Shown: positions 1 through 12,500, counted from the first letter of the stretch. The stretch: 64,000 bases of DNA from Climacteris rufus (GCA_013398175.1 VZRZ01007768.1:994237-1058236), one strand, 5' to 3'. Made by a program: numbers and translations. Notes: generated by a model from the letters alone, not told the origin.

Positions 1-1904
1 TGCTATAAATATTTTTTTCCACATTTTTTCTCAGTCGAGTATAAATCAACAAGTCTTGTGAATTTTTAAAGGCAGATGTGTGTTACTCCCTGCTGCACAG
101 TATATAGGAACTCCAGGTACTTTATAGAAAAATGCAGAAACTATCAAGATTGCATATGAATTGTTGCTATTTTATGCTAAAACATGCTAGTTAGGTGTTA
201 ATGTTCTGATCTCACAAATATTTATGCCAATAAATACCTTGACTCAAAGGGGAAACATTGCTTACACATGTGATATTAGTCACAATCACAAAAATGTGCA
301 GGGCTGGGGTTTCATCTCATAAACCTTCATTTGCTGAAATTAAAATCATAAGAGGTCATATTATTATTAACAGCATACATTTTGACAATATATTTTGGAT
401 ATTTTTTCTCATAGGGCACCATCCATAGTTTAATGGTTTATTTTTGGACAGGTCCTATTGCAACCAGGACTGTTTGTACCTTCTACATGAAGGAGTGCAG
501 GATCACCCTTCTGACTCAGTCTCCCTTGTGTTTCACTGCCCAGAACTGATCTGGGATCCTTTCAGGAGCCCTATTTCCACGAACTGGTTTGGCTTGGGCA
601 GAGTAGAGACTTAAACCTTATTCTCACACACATGCAGCCCGGATGTTTGGTTTATCTTGCTCTTCACTTTCCATCCCAAGGGTGATGTGTACTCCTGACA
701 CAAGTACTTGCTGGGAATTACAGGAAACCATCCAGTACTTCAAGCTCTTTAGAAGGGCAGCAGCACCACACCATGAGTACATCCCTGCCCTGGGATTGCC
801 TCTGAACAGTAACACAGCTAAATAACAAAATTATACAAAGTGCAAGCCGTCCATAAACACGCTCTCATGCTGGGAACTCTGTGAAATGGTGACCTTTAGT
901 TTTCTAAAGGGAATCTATCCAACTGCCTACCAGGTTATTACAGCATCAGAGTTGCATCACTCCCAAGTACACTACAGAGAGCACCAATATAAAGGCATCA
1001 GAACAATGAAGGATGACTGTGACAATTATTATGTGGCATGTAGCTTTTGCTTTATTAAGCAATCTGTTTCCCACTCCTTTAGGGCAACCTGAGTATGCTT
1101 TCAGCAGTCTTGCTTCATTCCCTGGCAGGACAAACATTACAAGGCTTTTAGAAAAGAACCTGAGATGGGAGAACCCTTTTTAAACTATTTAGGGACTAGC
1201 TCAGTCCCCGGAGAAAATTTGTTTTAGGTGAAGACAACATAAAACCAGATTAGCAGGAAATTCTTGTCAGGGATTTAGAAACAAACAGCTGTTGCACAGA
1301 GCATCCTAACTTCAAACACCTTAATGCAATAATTTGTTTTTAATCATCCATGAGATGGAAAATATGAGGAAAATGTAATATAAACGTCCAAGAATAACAG
1401 CGGTTAGTTGTTTGGATTTAAAATCAAAGGCAGTTTCCATGCTGTTGTAGGTTGCCATACCAATGGGCCTGAGGGAACTCAGGGTGCAGTAGGCTTCCTT
1501 CTGCCAAGGGCAGGAATAAGTTGCACTTGTCCTCCTCATATCCCTGGTACCCTGCTGAACACTCAGAGGGGTCTAGAGACAAAGTACTTAGAGGTCCACC
1601 TTGGAAAGACACCTCTCTTTTCCATGGTGATAAATATAAAATGTTTCTACCCCCTTTGCAGGGTCTCTTCAAGCCTGGTTTGGGATAGAAAGGAAATAAA
1701 TTTTTATCGTGGGGAAATGGAACACAGAAAATCTCCTACGCACCTGTCTGCTTCTTTTGGTGCCTAAATACCTTTGAAAGTCCTGCCCTGAGTGCCAAAG
1801 CCATGATGGATCACACAGTATTTCCTTTTTATTATTGCACTGCATCCTTTGGGCCTCACATTAACATAATTAGGGCCATATGGCACCAGAATCTTTGTTG
1901 GTTC
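1..1904. other. Unique non-coding DNA, nothing recognised
   Basis: This stretch has no recognisable exon, RNA gene or young repeat. Open frames here are under 120 codons, overlap on opposite strands and lack protein-like composition. The first 500 bases are AT-rich; the rest is of ordinary composition. Confidence 0.6.
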
Positions 1905-1966
1905 AAACTGATGCAGCTCCTTTGAAGTCAAAGAGCCTGTGCCAGTTTATACCTGCTGAAGATTTG
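1905..1966 (+). repeat. Possible ancient amniote interspersed-repeat relic
   Basis: The segment around GCAGCTCCTTTGAAGTCAA and the following CCAGTTTATACCTGCTGAAG recalls a very old dispersed sequence that I have seen in turtle, crocodile and bird DNA (roughly 'agctccattgaagtcaatgg ... ccagtttacaccagctgagg'). The assignment rests on memory of that pattern only. No family name is claimed. Confidence 0.3.
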
Positions 1967-3203
1967 GTTTATGGTCTGGGAAATAAGAGAGAGAGGCGGG
2001 GGGAAAGGGACCCAGGCACTTTTTGTAGTTAATTAAGAACTACATAGATGCATTAGTGCCCTGCTGCTGCTGTCCACCAGGAGCAGTGCCTAAAGTGCCT
2101 TCATGGCTGTAATATCCTTTGCATGATTACCTCTCACTTTCAGCTGCTGTGTCTCTCCTTGTGACTGAGTGTTTCAGTGGCTGTAGGTAAAACTGCATGC
2201 AGTGAGTCAGAGCCAGCCAGCCACCTCTGGATATCAGTCAAAAACATCCCATTCCCATTCCCCTGGTCATAAGGAGACAAAGAATTACCTGGGCGACGGT
2301 AGTCTCTGTGCAAAGAAATTAAACTCTCCTTTTCTCCCCTTGAATTCATTGTGGAAACACTTGACACTTATAAGTAAAAAAATTGTTACAAAAATATCTG
2401 CTGGGTAATACCAAAAAGATAACGAAGTGTAGAGAAAGTAAGTAATGTAAATCCAAAGAATAAGGCCATGGATTTAGGGCCAGGGAGCAAAGAAATACTG
2501 TGACAGGATGAAGCTTCAAAGCCCAGGACCAAAATTTACACTCCTGAATCCTTATACAAGGCACCCAGATAGAAGGAACTTGTATTGTCAGAAATGTTGT
2601 GGTCAACAAATACAACTGGAGTCACTAAAAGCTCTGAGCTGTCAGTACCTGGAAAACTCTGGTAATTGACACCCTGGAAAGCAGAGTCATGTCTTTTGGG
2701 CAGCTGGAATGTGGGTTTGTGAACCACATTCTGCCCAGTTCCCATAAAGATCCTAAAATGATATTTCAATTCCAAACACTTGCCAGTTCTGAGGTAGTTG
2801 ATGTTCATATCTAACCAAGGCTGGTCTCGAGTGGGTCAGACACCCATATCCTGCAGTCAGCCGAGGGCTGAACCAGGGGGTGGCTCCCTCCCCTACCCCA
2901 ACTCATGCTCAGGGCTCAGATGGCCAGCTCACCACTGCACACAAGAAATACATTCCTGGAAGTCCCCAAAAACCCGCCCCAGTTAGGACCAAAATGGGCC
3001 CAATAAAAAATTTTCTGCTTTGCAGTGCTGTAGGTCACATGGACAAAAGGATAATCCAAGTGCTCAGCTTGGATTTGGTATTTGGGCAGCAAATACCCAA
3101 GCTAAGCCTGAAGCCCAAACATGCCTTGGCCACTTTGCAAATTCCACCCTGTACCTGTCAGCTGAGCCAGTCTGTTGTCACTGTCTTTTAAATAATCCCT
3201 TTT
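1967..3203. other. Unique non-coding DNA, nothing recognised
   Basis: No exon or clear repeat is visible. The part from about 2,830 to 3,100 is somewhat GC-richer and contains AATAAA-like sequence near 3,001, but no paired LTR ends or target-site duplication could be found. Confidence 0.55.
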
Positions 3204-3324
3204 GATCATAGAATCACAGAATCATAGAATCATAGAATCACAGGATCATAGAATCATAGAATCATAGAATCACAGAATATGCTGACTTGGAAGGGACCCA
3301 TCAGGATCATCGAGTCCAACTCCT
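3204..3324 (-). repeat. CR1 LINE 3' end with expanded terminal octamer array
   Basis: The left part is nine consecutive variants of the octamer ATCATAGA/ATCACAGA (3,204 to about 3,278), the reverse complement of the tail repeat of avian CR1. It is followed by CTTGGAAGGGACCCATCAGG and ATCGAGTCCAACTCC, the reverse complement of the CR1 3'UTR end. The element is severely 5'-truncated, as usual for CR1. Nine octamers is more than the two to four usually seen. Confidence 0.88.
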
Positions 3325-3548
3325 AATGAAGGAAGACAAACTTTTGGTCTCAGAAGGTCCTTGAGAGGTGTAGCAAACAGAGTCTGAGACTGCACAGTCT
3401 ATCATCTTTTCCCAGCTCTCTCGGTTTGCCTAAGAACATGAATTACCACTCCATGCAAGACATGCATCCTGTGTCCTTGGGTGAGAACAGCAGCACTGTG
3501 ACCTCTCTGTGCTCTTAAATACAAGGATTTGATTGAGAGTATTTATAT

Positions 3549-3646
3549 CACAGTGGGAGGTGTCCCTGCCCATGGTGAGGGGGTCGGAACTGGATGATCT
3601 GTCAGGTCCCTGCCAACCAAACCATTCTGTTGTTCTATGATTCAAT
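3549..3646 (+). repeat. CR1 LINE 3' end fragment
   Basis: The 3'UTR landmarks occur in order: GAGGTGTCCCTGCCCATGG, GGAACTGGATGATCT, AGGTCCCTGCCAACC and a terminal TTCTATGATTC. The copy is in the plus orientation and 5'-truncated. It ends 3'-outward relative to the minus-strand CR1 some 220 bases to its left. Confidence 0.88.
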
Positions 3647-6060
3647 CAGATATAAAAGCAGCTTCTGAGAAAAGGGGAAAAATCAGCTCTTCCCATGTGC
3701 CAGGGATAGAGCATCAGCAGGACAAGGTGCAGAGGTGCCAGGCAGAGCCCTTGCCAGCCAGATGCTGCTGGAGCCAGGGATGCTGTGCAGAGGTTTGGTT
3801 TTGCTCTAGGTGTAGTTGATTTTCTAGATCACATCTGTTCTTCATCTTCTGCTACTACTCACAGTTACATGTTTCACAGTGGTTTTATCAGCTAGCTCTC
3901 AGCTGGGACTGGGAGCTGCTTATTCTGAGGAATTTCCTGCTTCTAAATTAGACTGTCACAGGGCAGAGAGGGCTCATCTCTGACCACAGTTGCAGCACAT
4001 GAGGACACCTTCCACACCTCACTGGATGGCAAACTCACGTGGCCATTACCCCTTGGTATTAATGATGAAGATCAGCAGCCTTTTGTAAGAAGATGTTCAA
4101 GTAACCAACACAGTGTTAAGCTTTGATAGACTAAAGAATGTGGATTTAGACAACGAGACCAAAACTGATCACATGAGAAAGTTGCTTCCCAAAAAGAAAT
4201 TTTAAAAACCTTCATCATCATATATATCATTAATGCAAATCAATCGAATCCAAATACAGAAAAATTGAACCATTGAGATGAACAGATTGCAGAAAGATTT
4301 GTCTAGTTGTGAGGATTTCTCATTAGGGGAGAAGTGTAGGTCATCAGGGATGGCTCTTTAGAGCCAATCATACAATATGGGGTCATTCAGTCCCTCATTC
4401 ATGGGAAGAGGGGAAATTCTGGCTCAGGCAGGTTGGTGGAGTGAGGGATGGTACCTTCTTCCATCTTCTTCCTCTCTGGGATGCAGAAAAAATGGAGAAT
4501 TGTGTTCTGAGGAGTCCTGTACACCTTGCTGACATAAATAGTAACACACAGAGTAATTATCTATATATGTAGTGGCAGCTTTACCATAAAAATCAACAAT
4601 TCATTCCTTGTCTTCTGCCTATGCAGTAATATGGGTGAGGAGGTAGAATTCTTAGCACTTTTTGACTATCCCAGCTTGAAAAATCCTGGCTTATCTTCAA
4701 TGTTTTGGTGTTGATGCTACTGTTTTAATGTGGTTACATAACTCACTGCAATTAAAAGCATTTCATTAAACTTGTTTTTCAGGTTACATATCACTTTATA
4801 CTTCACAAATGCCCTCCATAAAATCATCTTTGTACTTCTGGTAAGCATTCATTATATCCCATGCCACTCCAGCAGGGTTTGGCAGGAGTGTCACAGTCAA
4901 ATTGATTTGGCAGAGCAAACACTTGCAGGTGCTGGAAGAGATCAAGAAGATTGTTTCTGGGGGCTCTGAACTGCATAATTCAGACTTCTTTAGCCCTATC
5001 CCAAACCAACATAGAGTCAGGATAGTGGCAGACATTGAGCTTTGCCCTTCAAAAGCCTTTGTGCCTTCAGGCTTCAGAGCAGGGCACTTCCCTGGACATG
5101 GGTGAGAAGCAGAACAGGGATCATGCTGCTTAAAATATAGGTGTTGGAGAAACAGGGAGTGAGAGTTGTTTTGCTTGACTGCAACCAGACAAAAGACTGG
5201 GGCTCAACCCTCCCACCTCCTGGTCTAGCTTTATGTTTTGCCTAAGTCTGGGATGACACAAAATGCTCCTGGCAAGGGGAAAACAGGAGTTTGTATCTGC
5301 CCATGCTGAGGACAAGGTCAGACCCAGACTGGTTACTCCTTGCTGGGAGTGCTCCCCAAGCTGTGGTGTTTCCACACTCACTCTGGTGTTAAGGAAGCCA
5401 CCATGGCTTCTCTGGACTGCTCTGGCCTTTGGGCCTTGTGTTAAGGCCCTAAATGACCATTCCCTTAAGCAGACTGTGGTGTGAGAGGAGGCTGCTGGGC
5501 AAGAGAAAGGAAACCAGGACATGGCATGAGAAGCAAGTGACAATAAGAAGCAACATTTTATGTAGGAAACCCCATTGATAATCCCATGCAAAGCTTTTCC
5601 TGGCTGGCAAGGGAACAGGTGTATCCTGGAGCACACCACCAAGCTGGTGCCTGTGCCAGGCTGGCAGTACTGGCAGCCACCTGCCAGTTCATCACACACT
5701 GCTTCTGCCCAAGTCCCTCACAGACACCACCACCAGCACTCCTGACCTTGCCATGTGCTCTTTGCTCTTTCTCCCACTCCCATTTTCTGCCTTACACCAG
5801 CTAGAATTAAGCACCCAAGTGTTTTCTGAAACGCATCGAGTTGCAGCAGTGTCCACGTCCAGGTGACCAGAATCCCAAATATAAACTGTTCCAACCTAAG
5901 CACTCCCAGCTTGTCACCCTTGGCTTTTCTAGCATAATTTGGTTACCTTTCTCCTGGGCCCAGGTCCCTGTCATCTAACTTCAGCACCAGGCAGAGATGC
6001 ATAAGATTGGAGCATACCTTTGCCTCCTCAGGGAAGCATGAAGGGAGGGGGAACAGTCAA
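3647..6060. other. Unique non-coding DNA, nothing recognised
   Basis: No exon, RNA gene or recognisable repeat. The longest frame here (minus strand, 5,130-5,699, 189 codons) is serine-, cysteine- and proline-rich, resembles no family I know, and looks like a chance open frame in GC-richer DNA. Confidence 0.55.
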
Positions 6061-6440
6061 ACCCCTTTGGACCTCATATCCCTAGTATAATACTATTAAC
6101 TGACTTGGCAGGAATAGCATAAGGCTTAATTAGTTGCTATTTGTAAAGAGCATTAAGATAATTTGAAGTGCAAGATGATGTGTTAACCTGAAGACTTAGT
6201 CTAATTAAATGCTTGAAATTGTTATTAGATACCTAATGTTATTAGAGCAGAGGCTTTATATCCATATTTTAATGTAAGCACAGTTTTCGTTCTCTGTTTT
6301 GAAAAATATTGCCATACATTTAATTACGAGGTAGTTAAGTATTTTATCCCCATTAATAACAGACATATGTTAAAATAATGTTCACTCCTTTATGTCTTTC
6401 ATGCAGACGTGACCAACAATGGTTTTTGTTTTTAAGAAAT
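6061..6440. other. AT-rich, homeodomain-motif-rich stretch (candidate conserved non-coding element)
   Basis: This stretch is AT-rich and repeat-free, with three TAATTA-core sites (about 6,127, 6,202 and 6,321) and further TTATTAG-type sites. The texture resembles vertebrate developmental enhancers, but conservation cannot be judged from one sequence. Confidence 0.25.
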
Positions 6441-8414
6441 GAAGGCCTGAAAACACAGGAAAAGATCCATCTTCTTTTTTTTTTTTCCAAATCATCTTTC
6501 AAAGGACTGTATTATGCAAATTTCAATCCACAGTGAGGTGATATGGACAGAGGTGTAAACTCCCCATGCAGGCAGATTCAGAGTTTTCTGGGATGCAAGT
6601 TCATGATGCAGAGTCAAACTAGCAGCAGCTCATGAAAACAGTACTCCTGTTCCCCTCTCCCATCACCTGCCACTGTTCCTTTGGACCACTAACAATGCTC
6701 TGACCTCATTGTGAACCACTTTGTGGTGATAACCTTTGGGAACAACAACCCCACAATATCAGAAATAATTTCTTGGGGACTGAATCCCTGAATCAGCTTT
6801 CTGTAGAGTGAGACGAGGGGCAAAGCAGGGGAGAGGTGGTAAGGGACTGTGCAGCCAAAGATGGAGGAGAAAGCAAAGCAGGAGCACTGTTTTAAACACT
6901 AGCTCCTTGCAAAATGTGTTTATTTGTGGCATAAAGCCGTGCTGTCAGAGATGGGGGAGCAGCCACCATGGCACACTACAGCCAAGCCAAGAGAAAACAA
7001 TTAATAGCAGCACAAACTGGTTGTGGTCAGAGATGCAGCTGATCTCAGTGGCTGCTGATTTGCTCTGGACAGGAGCCAGAAATGAGAACAGCTCCACCAA
7101 AACCTCTCTTCTGCTTCCCCATCCAGGCAGTACCATAAGTAAGTAGGTCAGCAGGCTGTGTCTGACGGTGTAGCTCTGACAAAGCCGAGCAGACGTGCAC
7201 CTACTCTGCACAAGGATAGAAAATATTCATGCCAGCTCCAACCATAGGCTCAGCCCATCATCATGTTGCCAGCAGGGACCAAAAATGGATACCTAGGGAA
7301 AAATATAAGGAAAATGCAAATGTAGCATGACACTTGCCCCATGTACTCTGTCAGCCTACACATGCTCGTAGCTTAGGGGCTCAGGCACAGTGTAAAGAAG
7401 CATTTCATTCTGTGAGTTTTGAATGTGCATCTCTTATCTTTGTTTTCATCTTGTAGTGACAGTAAAAGCAGGCAGTTCTTCTCAGCTGGCCCTCTTCATG
7501 ATTTTACAGATATGTATCTCAAAGTCCTCAGTTGCCTTTTGTGGCAAATGAACTGGAGGACACATGGGTCTTCCTCATGCAGTGACCATCTTCTGTCTCC
7601 TCTCCTCCCTGCTGGTCTTCCAGGGTATTCCATTTCTGTGTGTGGGAAGCTGGATCCTTGGTGGATGGGAGAAAGGACAATATTCTGTAAGGTGCAAGGT
7701 GAATAAGCAGGACATAAAAAGAGAAGAGCCAATACCATAAAAGTATTGGTCACTCAACTCCCAGAACAGATACCAGTGAGAAGACTGGGGATCCTACTCA
7801 GGTTCCTTTTCTGTGTCAAGGCCTGTCAGTGGGCTATCCTTCAATCTTCAAGGGAAAACTCCTATTTGCTTTTTCCTGGTTTTAAGACTATTTAAGGAAA
7901 ATTCTACTGTTCCTTTTATTAGCTCCAAACTTTGAAGACTTTCCATACAGTCATGATTAGTCACTACAGACACATCCCATTTGCAGTGCTCTTGGAGTTG
8001 CACACCATGCCCACCGTATGACCTGTAAGAGAATTGTTTAAAATATATTTTCGTGAACTACAAGCTGAAGCCCTTTTAAAGAGGTACTCCATGTGCTTAT
8101 GTTCAGATGTTTTAAGGACCTAAAAAGGTGTGGGTTGGGGTTTACCAGAATTTGAATGTAAGAGCCACACATACATCACACACTTCAGCACTGCAGAAAA
8201 TTGCACTAGAGCTGAAACAACATGAAAGTCTCATTACAACCCGAAGATACTGTGGAGAATCTGGAAATCACAGTCTATGATTTATTCTATAGGTATTTGT
8301 ATTTTTACTTTTCTTGCCATTTCCTTAGTGTCTCCATCCCATAAGAACCAAGAATGCATGATATAAGGCATTTAAGAGACAGAAGTGGGACACATTGAGG
8401 GAAGTTTTGTCAGT
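6441..8414. other. Unique non-coding DNA with a short poly(T) run
   Basis: Apart from a T-run near 6,476-6,487 no feature is recognisable. Short open frames overlap on both strands and look random. Confidence 0.55.
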
Positions 8415-8434
8415 AAAAAAAAAAAAAAAAAAAA
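8415..8434 (+). repeat. Poly(A) run of 20
   Basis: Twenty consecutive A residues. No AATAAA lies at the usual distance upstream and no recognisable gene copy precedes it, so I call it a simple repeat rather than a retrocopy tail. Confidence 0.85.
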
Positions 8435-8499
8435 GGAAATACCAGGATTGTTACGCACAGCCTTGATAAGAGCTCATTTGCTCATCCTAAGATGAGGAA

Positions 8500-8870
8500 A
8501 GAAGGATTCAAACTGGAGCAAGCTCAGAGGAGAGTAGCTTGAATGGCTGGAAAAACTGTGAGTCTGTTAGACATGAGAAACCTAAATACCTTGGCTCCTT
8601 AACTGATCACATCCAAGATATAATTGTATAATATGGCTGTTATACAACCCATGAACACATGTGAGACACGGAAAAGATGCTTAAGGAAAAGGAAAATGTT
8701 GGTGCGGCAAATTATTTATAAGTTAGCCATGAATAAGTTTAGGCTGGAAATTGGGAAGAACTTTCTTCCAGAGGAATGTCATTCTCCGAGCCTTTCCCAG
8801 AGAAACAAACAATCCAATCATTTCTAAGCTTAAACGGTTTGTGAAAGGGATTATATCATAAGGCCACAAG
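8500..8870 (+). repeat. Probable ancient CR1 LINE 3' region
   Basis: The sequence around 8,729-8,800 (TTTAGGCTGGAAATTGGGAA, then TTTCTTCCAGAGGAATGT and a phrase close to 'gagcctttcccagagaaa') follows the layout of the 3'UTR of old CR1 subfamilies. Divergence is high and both ends are indistinct. It lies shortly upstream of a clearer old CR1 in the same orientation. Confidence 0.5.
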
Positions 8871-9239
8871 ATTGTATCACAGCAAGTCTCTGCCAGTCCT
8901 ATTTGCCAACATCCTTATACCCAGATAGAGCTGAGCCAGACAGAAACACCCTACATGAACAGGGAACTTGGCACAGGGACCAGGCTGCGTAACTTCCCTG
9001 TGAAATTGCAATCAGAAACCTCCTTCTGGGAGCTCCACCAAAGAAAGTGAAAACATTCAGTAAGTAGTTCTGTATTGGCAAGAACGAGAACAGTGGGTTT
9101 CTCTGGCTTCCCAGTCCACTAACAGCACAATGGTGAACATGGTGGAGAATCAGCAGGTCCAGGTAACCAGGGCCATAAGGGGAGGGAGACTTAGTGCACT
9201 GATGATAAACACTGGAAAAGCTGGAAAGTTCAAGAGGGC

Positions 9240-10260
9240 TGAAAATGGGCCCACATAAAGGCAGTCACACATGGAAATCAAGATTATTTGCATAACTGCA
9301 GGCCAGGTATCCTACCACTCTCAGACAAACTGATGGGAATAATTCCATTATCAAAATTCATTTTGTGAAGGAGGCACCAATAAGAACATAATTCATGGTT
9401 CATTGTCTTATTCAGACTAGTTTGACTTAATTATTGGGGGACTGAAAAGCTGAGTGGTGATGGTAAATAGGGCTTTTCAGAGCTTGGTACTCCTGTAGCA
9501 TTGCAGTTATAAAGACCAGCATACACTGCCAGTAAAGCAGACATTAATTGGACTGTGAACATGCTAATTGATAGGTCTCAAACAGTGACTGTCAATGGGG
9601 AATCATCTAATGATGAACTGCAGGCTTCAGTGTACACTCAATGCTGCTCAACATTTTCTGCACTGTTCTGGGAGCAAATACAAGAAACACTGCTGAGATA
9701 ACTTGCTGTAGACAACACAAAGTTTGACAGAATGATAAATAAGGATGAAGATAAGGCTGTCATCCAGAATCATCTGGAGAGGGAGCTAAATTGAGCTGAT
9801 TCAAACAACCTGTGTTTTAAATTAGAGCGATGGAAAATGACAGATTTCATAGCAAGAGAGCTGCACATCTGCATAGTGAGGCTGCCTCTGAAAAGCCCTT
9901 ACACTGGAAGGATTGAGAGGTCCTATCTGTCAAGCAACACAACATGAACTCCCACAGTGAGAGAAGATAAAGCAATTTTTGTCTGTACAAGCAAGAAGGT
10001 TGTTTAGTAGCAGCAGAAAAGACATTTTGCCTCTCTAATTGCCTAAACCTGATCCTGGAAAATTTTTTGCAGTTCTGGTGTCCTTTTTGAAGTGCTCTGG
10101 CAAACTGGAGAAGTCAAGAAAAGTGTCACTGGAATTATTTGAGCAAAACACTTCTAGCGAGAAATACGGACTCAGCCTCCTCAAATTATCAAAAACAAGA
10201 GTGAAAGGAGTTTGACTACAGTATATCCCTTTGTTTTGTAAAACTGAAACCTAAAACAAG
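9240..10260 (+). repeat. Ancient CR1 LINE, degraded 3' part of ORF2 plus 3'UTR
   Basis: In plus orientation the segment keeps the order of the CR1 reverse-transcriptase C-terminal region. A block near 9,574-9,610 resembles the ORF2 phrase for the fingers/palm end (AGTGACTGTCAATGGGGAAT). A block near 9,715-9,830 resembles the 'leave-the-DD-box and following linker' region. Blocks near 10,070-10,210 (GCAGTTCTGGTGTCC, AACTGGAGAAGTCAAGAAAA, TCAAATTATCAAAAACAAGA) match the distal ORF2/3'UTR of old CR1. Many stops and frameshifts show it is dead. The left boundary is uncertain. Confidence 0.7.
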
Positions 10261-11729
10261 AAAGGAATAATAAAAGCCATGGCTGAACACTGTAACCAGG
10301 TGAACTTTGAGGAAACAAAGGCACTTTTCTAACAGCACATGTGCTGCAGGAAATCACAACTTGTGCTGTGTGTACCCGGTGGACACTGCACACCTTGGCA
10401 GCCACACAGGAGCTGCAGAACTCTGGGGAGGGCAAGTGTGTAGTTCCATTAAGTTCTAATTCCCTACTGCAGTCTGGAGAGTATTGCTGCTGTTTTTAAT
10501 GGGACAGGAGTCATCACTGGGCTGCTGATGGACAGCATCAGATGTGTGTGACCCAAAGTGTGCACGAAGCCACTGAGCACGTGCCCTTCACAGACTCATG
10601 AAATTGGGCTTATTTCTGGCTGCAAACCATTGTGGGATGGAAAGAAACAATTTGTGAGTTGGGTCAAATAGCAGGACAACACATAATGATAATAGTCGAC
10701 TCTGACAGCTCAACACTCCAAATGTTGATGAATTTAAGGTTTTTAAAGTGTGGGCCAACATCCTCATTACAGCCAGAGCTCGGGGCTGATTGGAATCTGA
10801 AGTTTTGTGCTCTGGAGTGCTCAGGACTGTGGGCATCCCTCCCAGACACCACAGTGGCAGCAGAAACTGTTTGGTCCCATCCTGGTCCAGCCCTGTTATG
10901 GAAGGCTTGTGTCAGATCTGTCTCTTGTGTAAGTGGTCTCTATCCAGCCCCAAAACAGCTAGGTTGAGAGCATTCAAACAGAAGCTGTAACTTCAGGTGG
11001 AATAGCAGGGAGAGCAGGTATAGGAGAGCCTGCTCTGGCAGCTCTGGGAGGGTTGGCACTGAGCACAGGGTAACAGGATGTTGGAGGACACTTGGCTGAA
11101 GCCTTTCCAGTGGATCCCCAGCACAAGGAAGGGGTTGTCAGCTTGGCTGCAAAAGCAGAAAGCTGTGAGGGAGGTTGAGCAAAATCTCCCTGCCAGCACG
11201 TCTTCCCCAGCCTTTGTTTAATTTAACTGTGAGAGGTCTTTTAGGAAACCAGGAGTCTCAAAAGCCCAAAGTAAGCACAGAGAAAGGCACTGATAACATA
11301 GGAATTTGACAGATCCAGTGAAGACATTTTTCCATGGATCATTTGGAGTCTGGATGTGCAGACAGAGCAGTGGGTGAGCCTGTGGCTGAGGAGCAGAGGC
11401 ACCCAGCTCTGGAGCTGCAGGAAAGGCAGGCAGACAGCCTGCGAAATCAAAGCCACGTGTTGCTGGCCAGAGCGTGCAGGAGGGAAAAGCTCACATAATT
11501 TGGGAACTGTGATTCAAAGAAAGCCAGTTCTGCATAAATAGTAACTTGCTTCTCCTGTCTTCAGGAAAGTAGGACTTTGTACTTGTAGGAAGGCAGCCGG
11601 TATAGAAGTGTTTGAACTTACCTTCAGCTTTCTCTCTGTAACTGAATTTCTTTTGCAAAATCCTGAATTTTAGTGATCCTCTTGGTTAAAAAGTTCTAGG
11701 AGTTTTAAGAGTTTTAACTCTGTATGTGC
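10261..11729. other. Unique non-coding DNA, nothing recognised
   Basis: No convincing exon or repeat. Overlapping frames on both strands at 10,588-10,990 have no recognisable protein character. Confidence 0.55.
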
Positions 11730-11761
11730 TGTGTGTGTATGTGTGTGTGTGTGTGTGTGTG
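11730..11761. repeat. (GT)n microsatellite
   Basis: A GT dinucleotide run with a single interrupting A, about 32 bases long. Confidence 0.95.
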
Positions 11762-12329
11762 AATTTAGGCACCTCAAATTATGTTTCAGCTTCCAGTCAA
11801 GGGCAGTAAGTTTCTCTGCAATGTCAGCAGCCTGACTGGAAGAGCATGTTTCTAATGAGGGAAATGCAAAGTATAGCCAGAGAGAATTTAGGAGATAGAC
11901 TAGAAAAAGACAACTTCAAAATATTGTTAGAAATGAGCTCATTAAATGTGCTTGTTTTGATCTCTTCATCCCACACAGAACAAAGGGTCCACTGGCTGCA
12001 TATCAAGGGGGATGGAAAGATCAGTTCCTATCAAGGACATCAGCAGAAGTACACAAGGATATAGGTGTCTTATTTCACTGCTGGTTTTTTAATCTTCCGC
12101 TTATGACGGCATTTCATTTTAAACTTTGAACCCAAGAGCAAAGGTGCGCTGGGCAGCAGATGTTGGGAGACTAAAACACGGACAGGCATCAGGGCCTCAG
12201 ATGTCACAGAATGTAAATACAGGCCATGGAACATAAACATGAGAGAATGGCAGGGTCATGGGCAGTAAATGTGGGCTGTGCAAGGAGATCCTCTATAAAC
12301 ATGGTGTGTCTGGCAGGACATGCTCTGAA
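11762..12329. other. Unique non-coding DNA, nothing recognised
   Basis: No coding or repeat signature visible. Confidence 0.55.
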
Positions 12330-12500
12330 CACAGAGCAGGTTTGGCAGAAAGGCTGAAGGAGTTAGGTCCCTTCTCCTTGGAGAAGAGAAGGCTTAGGGG
12401 AAATCACATCACAGTGTTGCAGTACCTCTAGGGTGGCTGTAAAGAGGGTGGAGAGTGTCTCCTCACCAGAGAAACACAGGACAGTGGCAGGGCCATGAGC
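12330..12500 (+). repeat. CR1 LINE fragment (distal ORF2 / 3'UTR part)
   Basis: The phrases GGCTGAAGGAGTTAGG, CTCCTTGGAGAAGAGAAGGC, TTAGGGGAAATCACATCACA and GTTGCAGTACCTCTAGGG follow the well-known avian CR1 order just upstream of the 3'UTR. The fragment lacks the terminal octamers, so it is truncated at both ends. Confidence 0.78.

Noticed and set aside
3204..3278. Short direct repeats that superficially look like an array
   Set aside because: These are the 8-bp tail repeats of a CR1 LINE, without spacers. It is not a CRISPR-type structure, and the DNA is vertebrate.
5130..5699. 189-codon minus-strand frame
   Set aside because: No family resemblance, overlapping frames on the other strand, and no conserved motif.
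8415..8434. Poly(A) run as the tail of a retrocopy
   Set aside because: There is no polyadenylation signal upstream, no recognisable gene sequence and no target-site duplication found.
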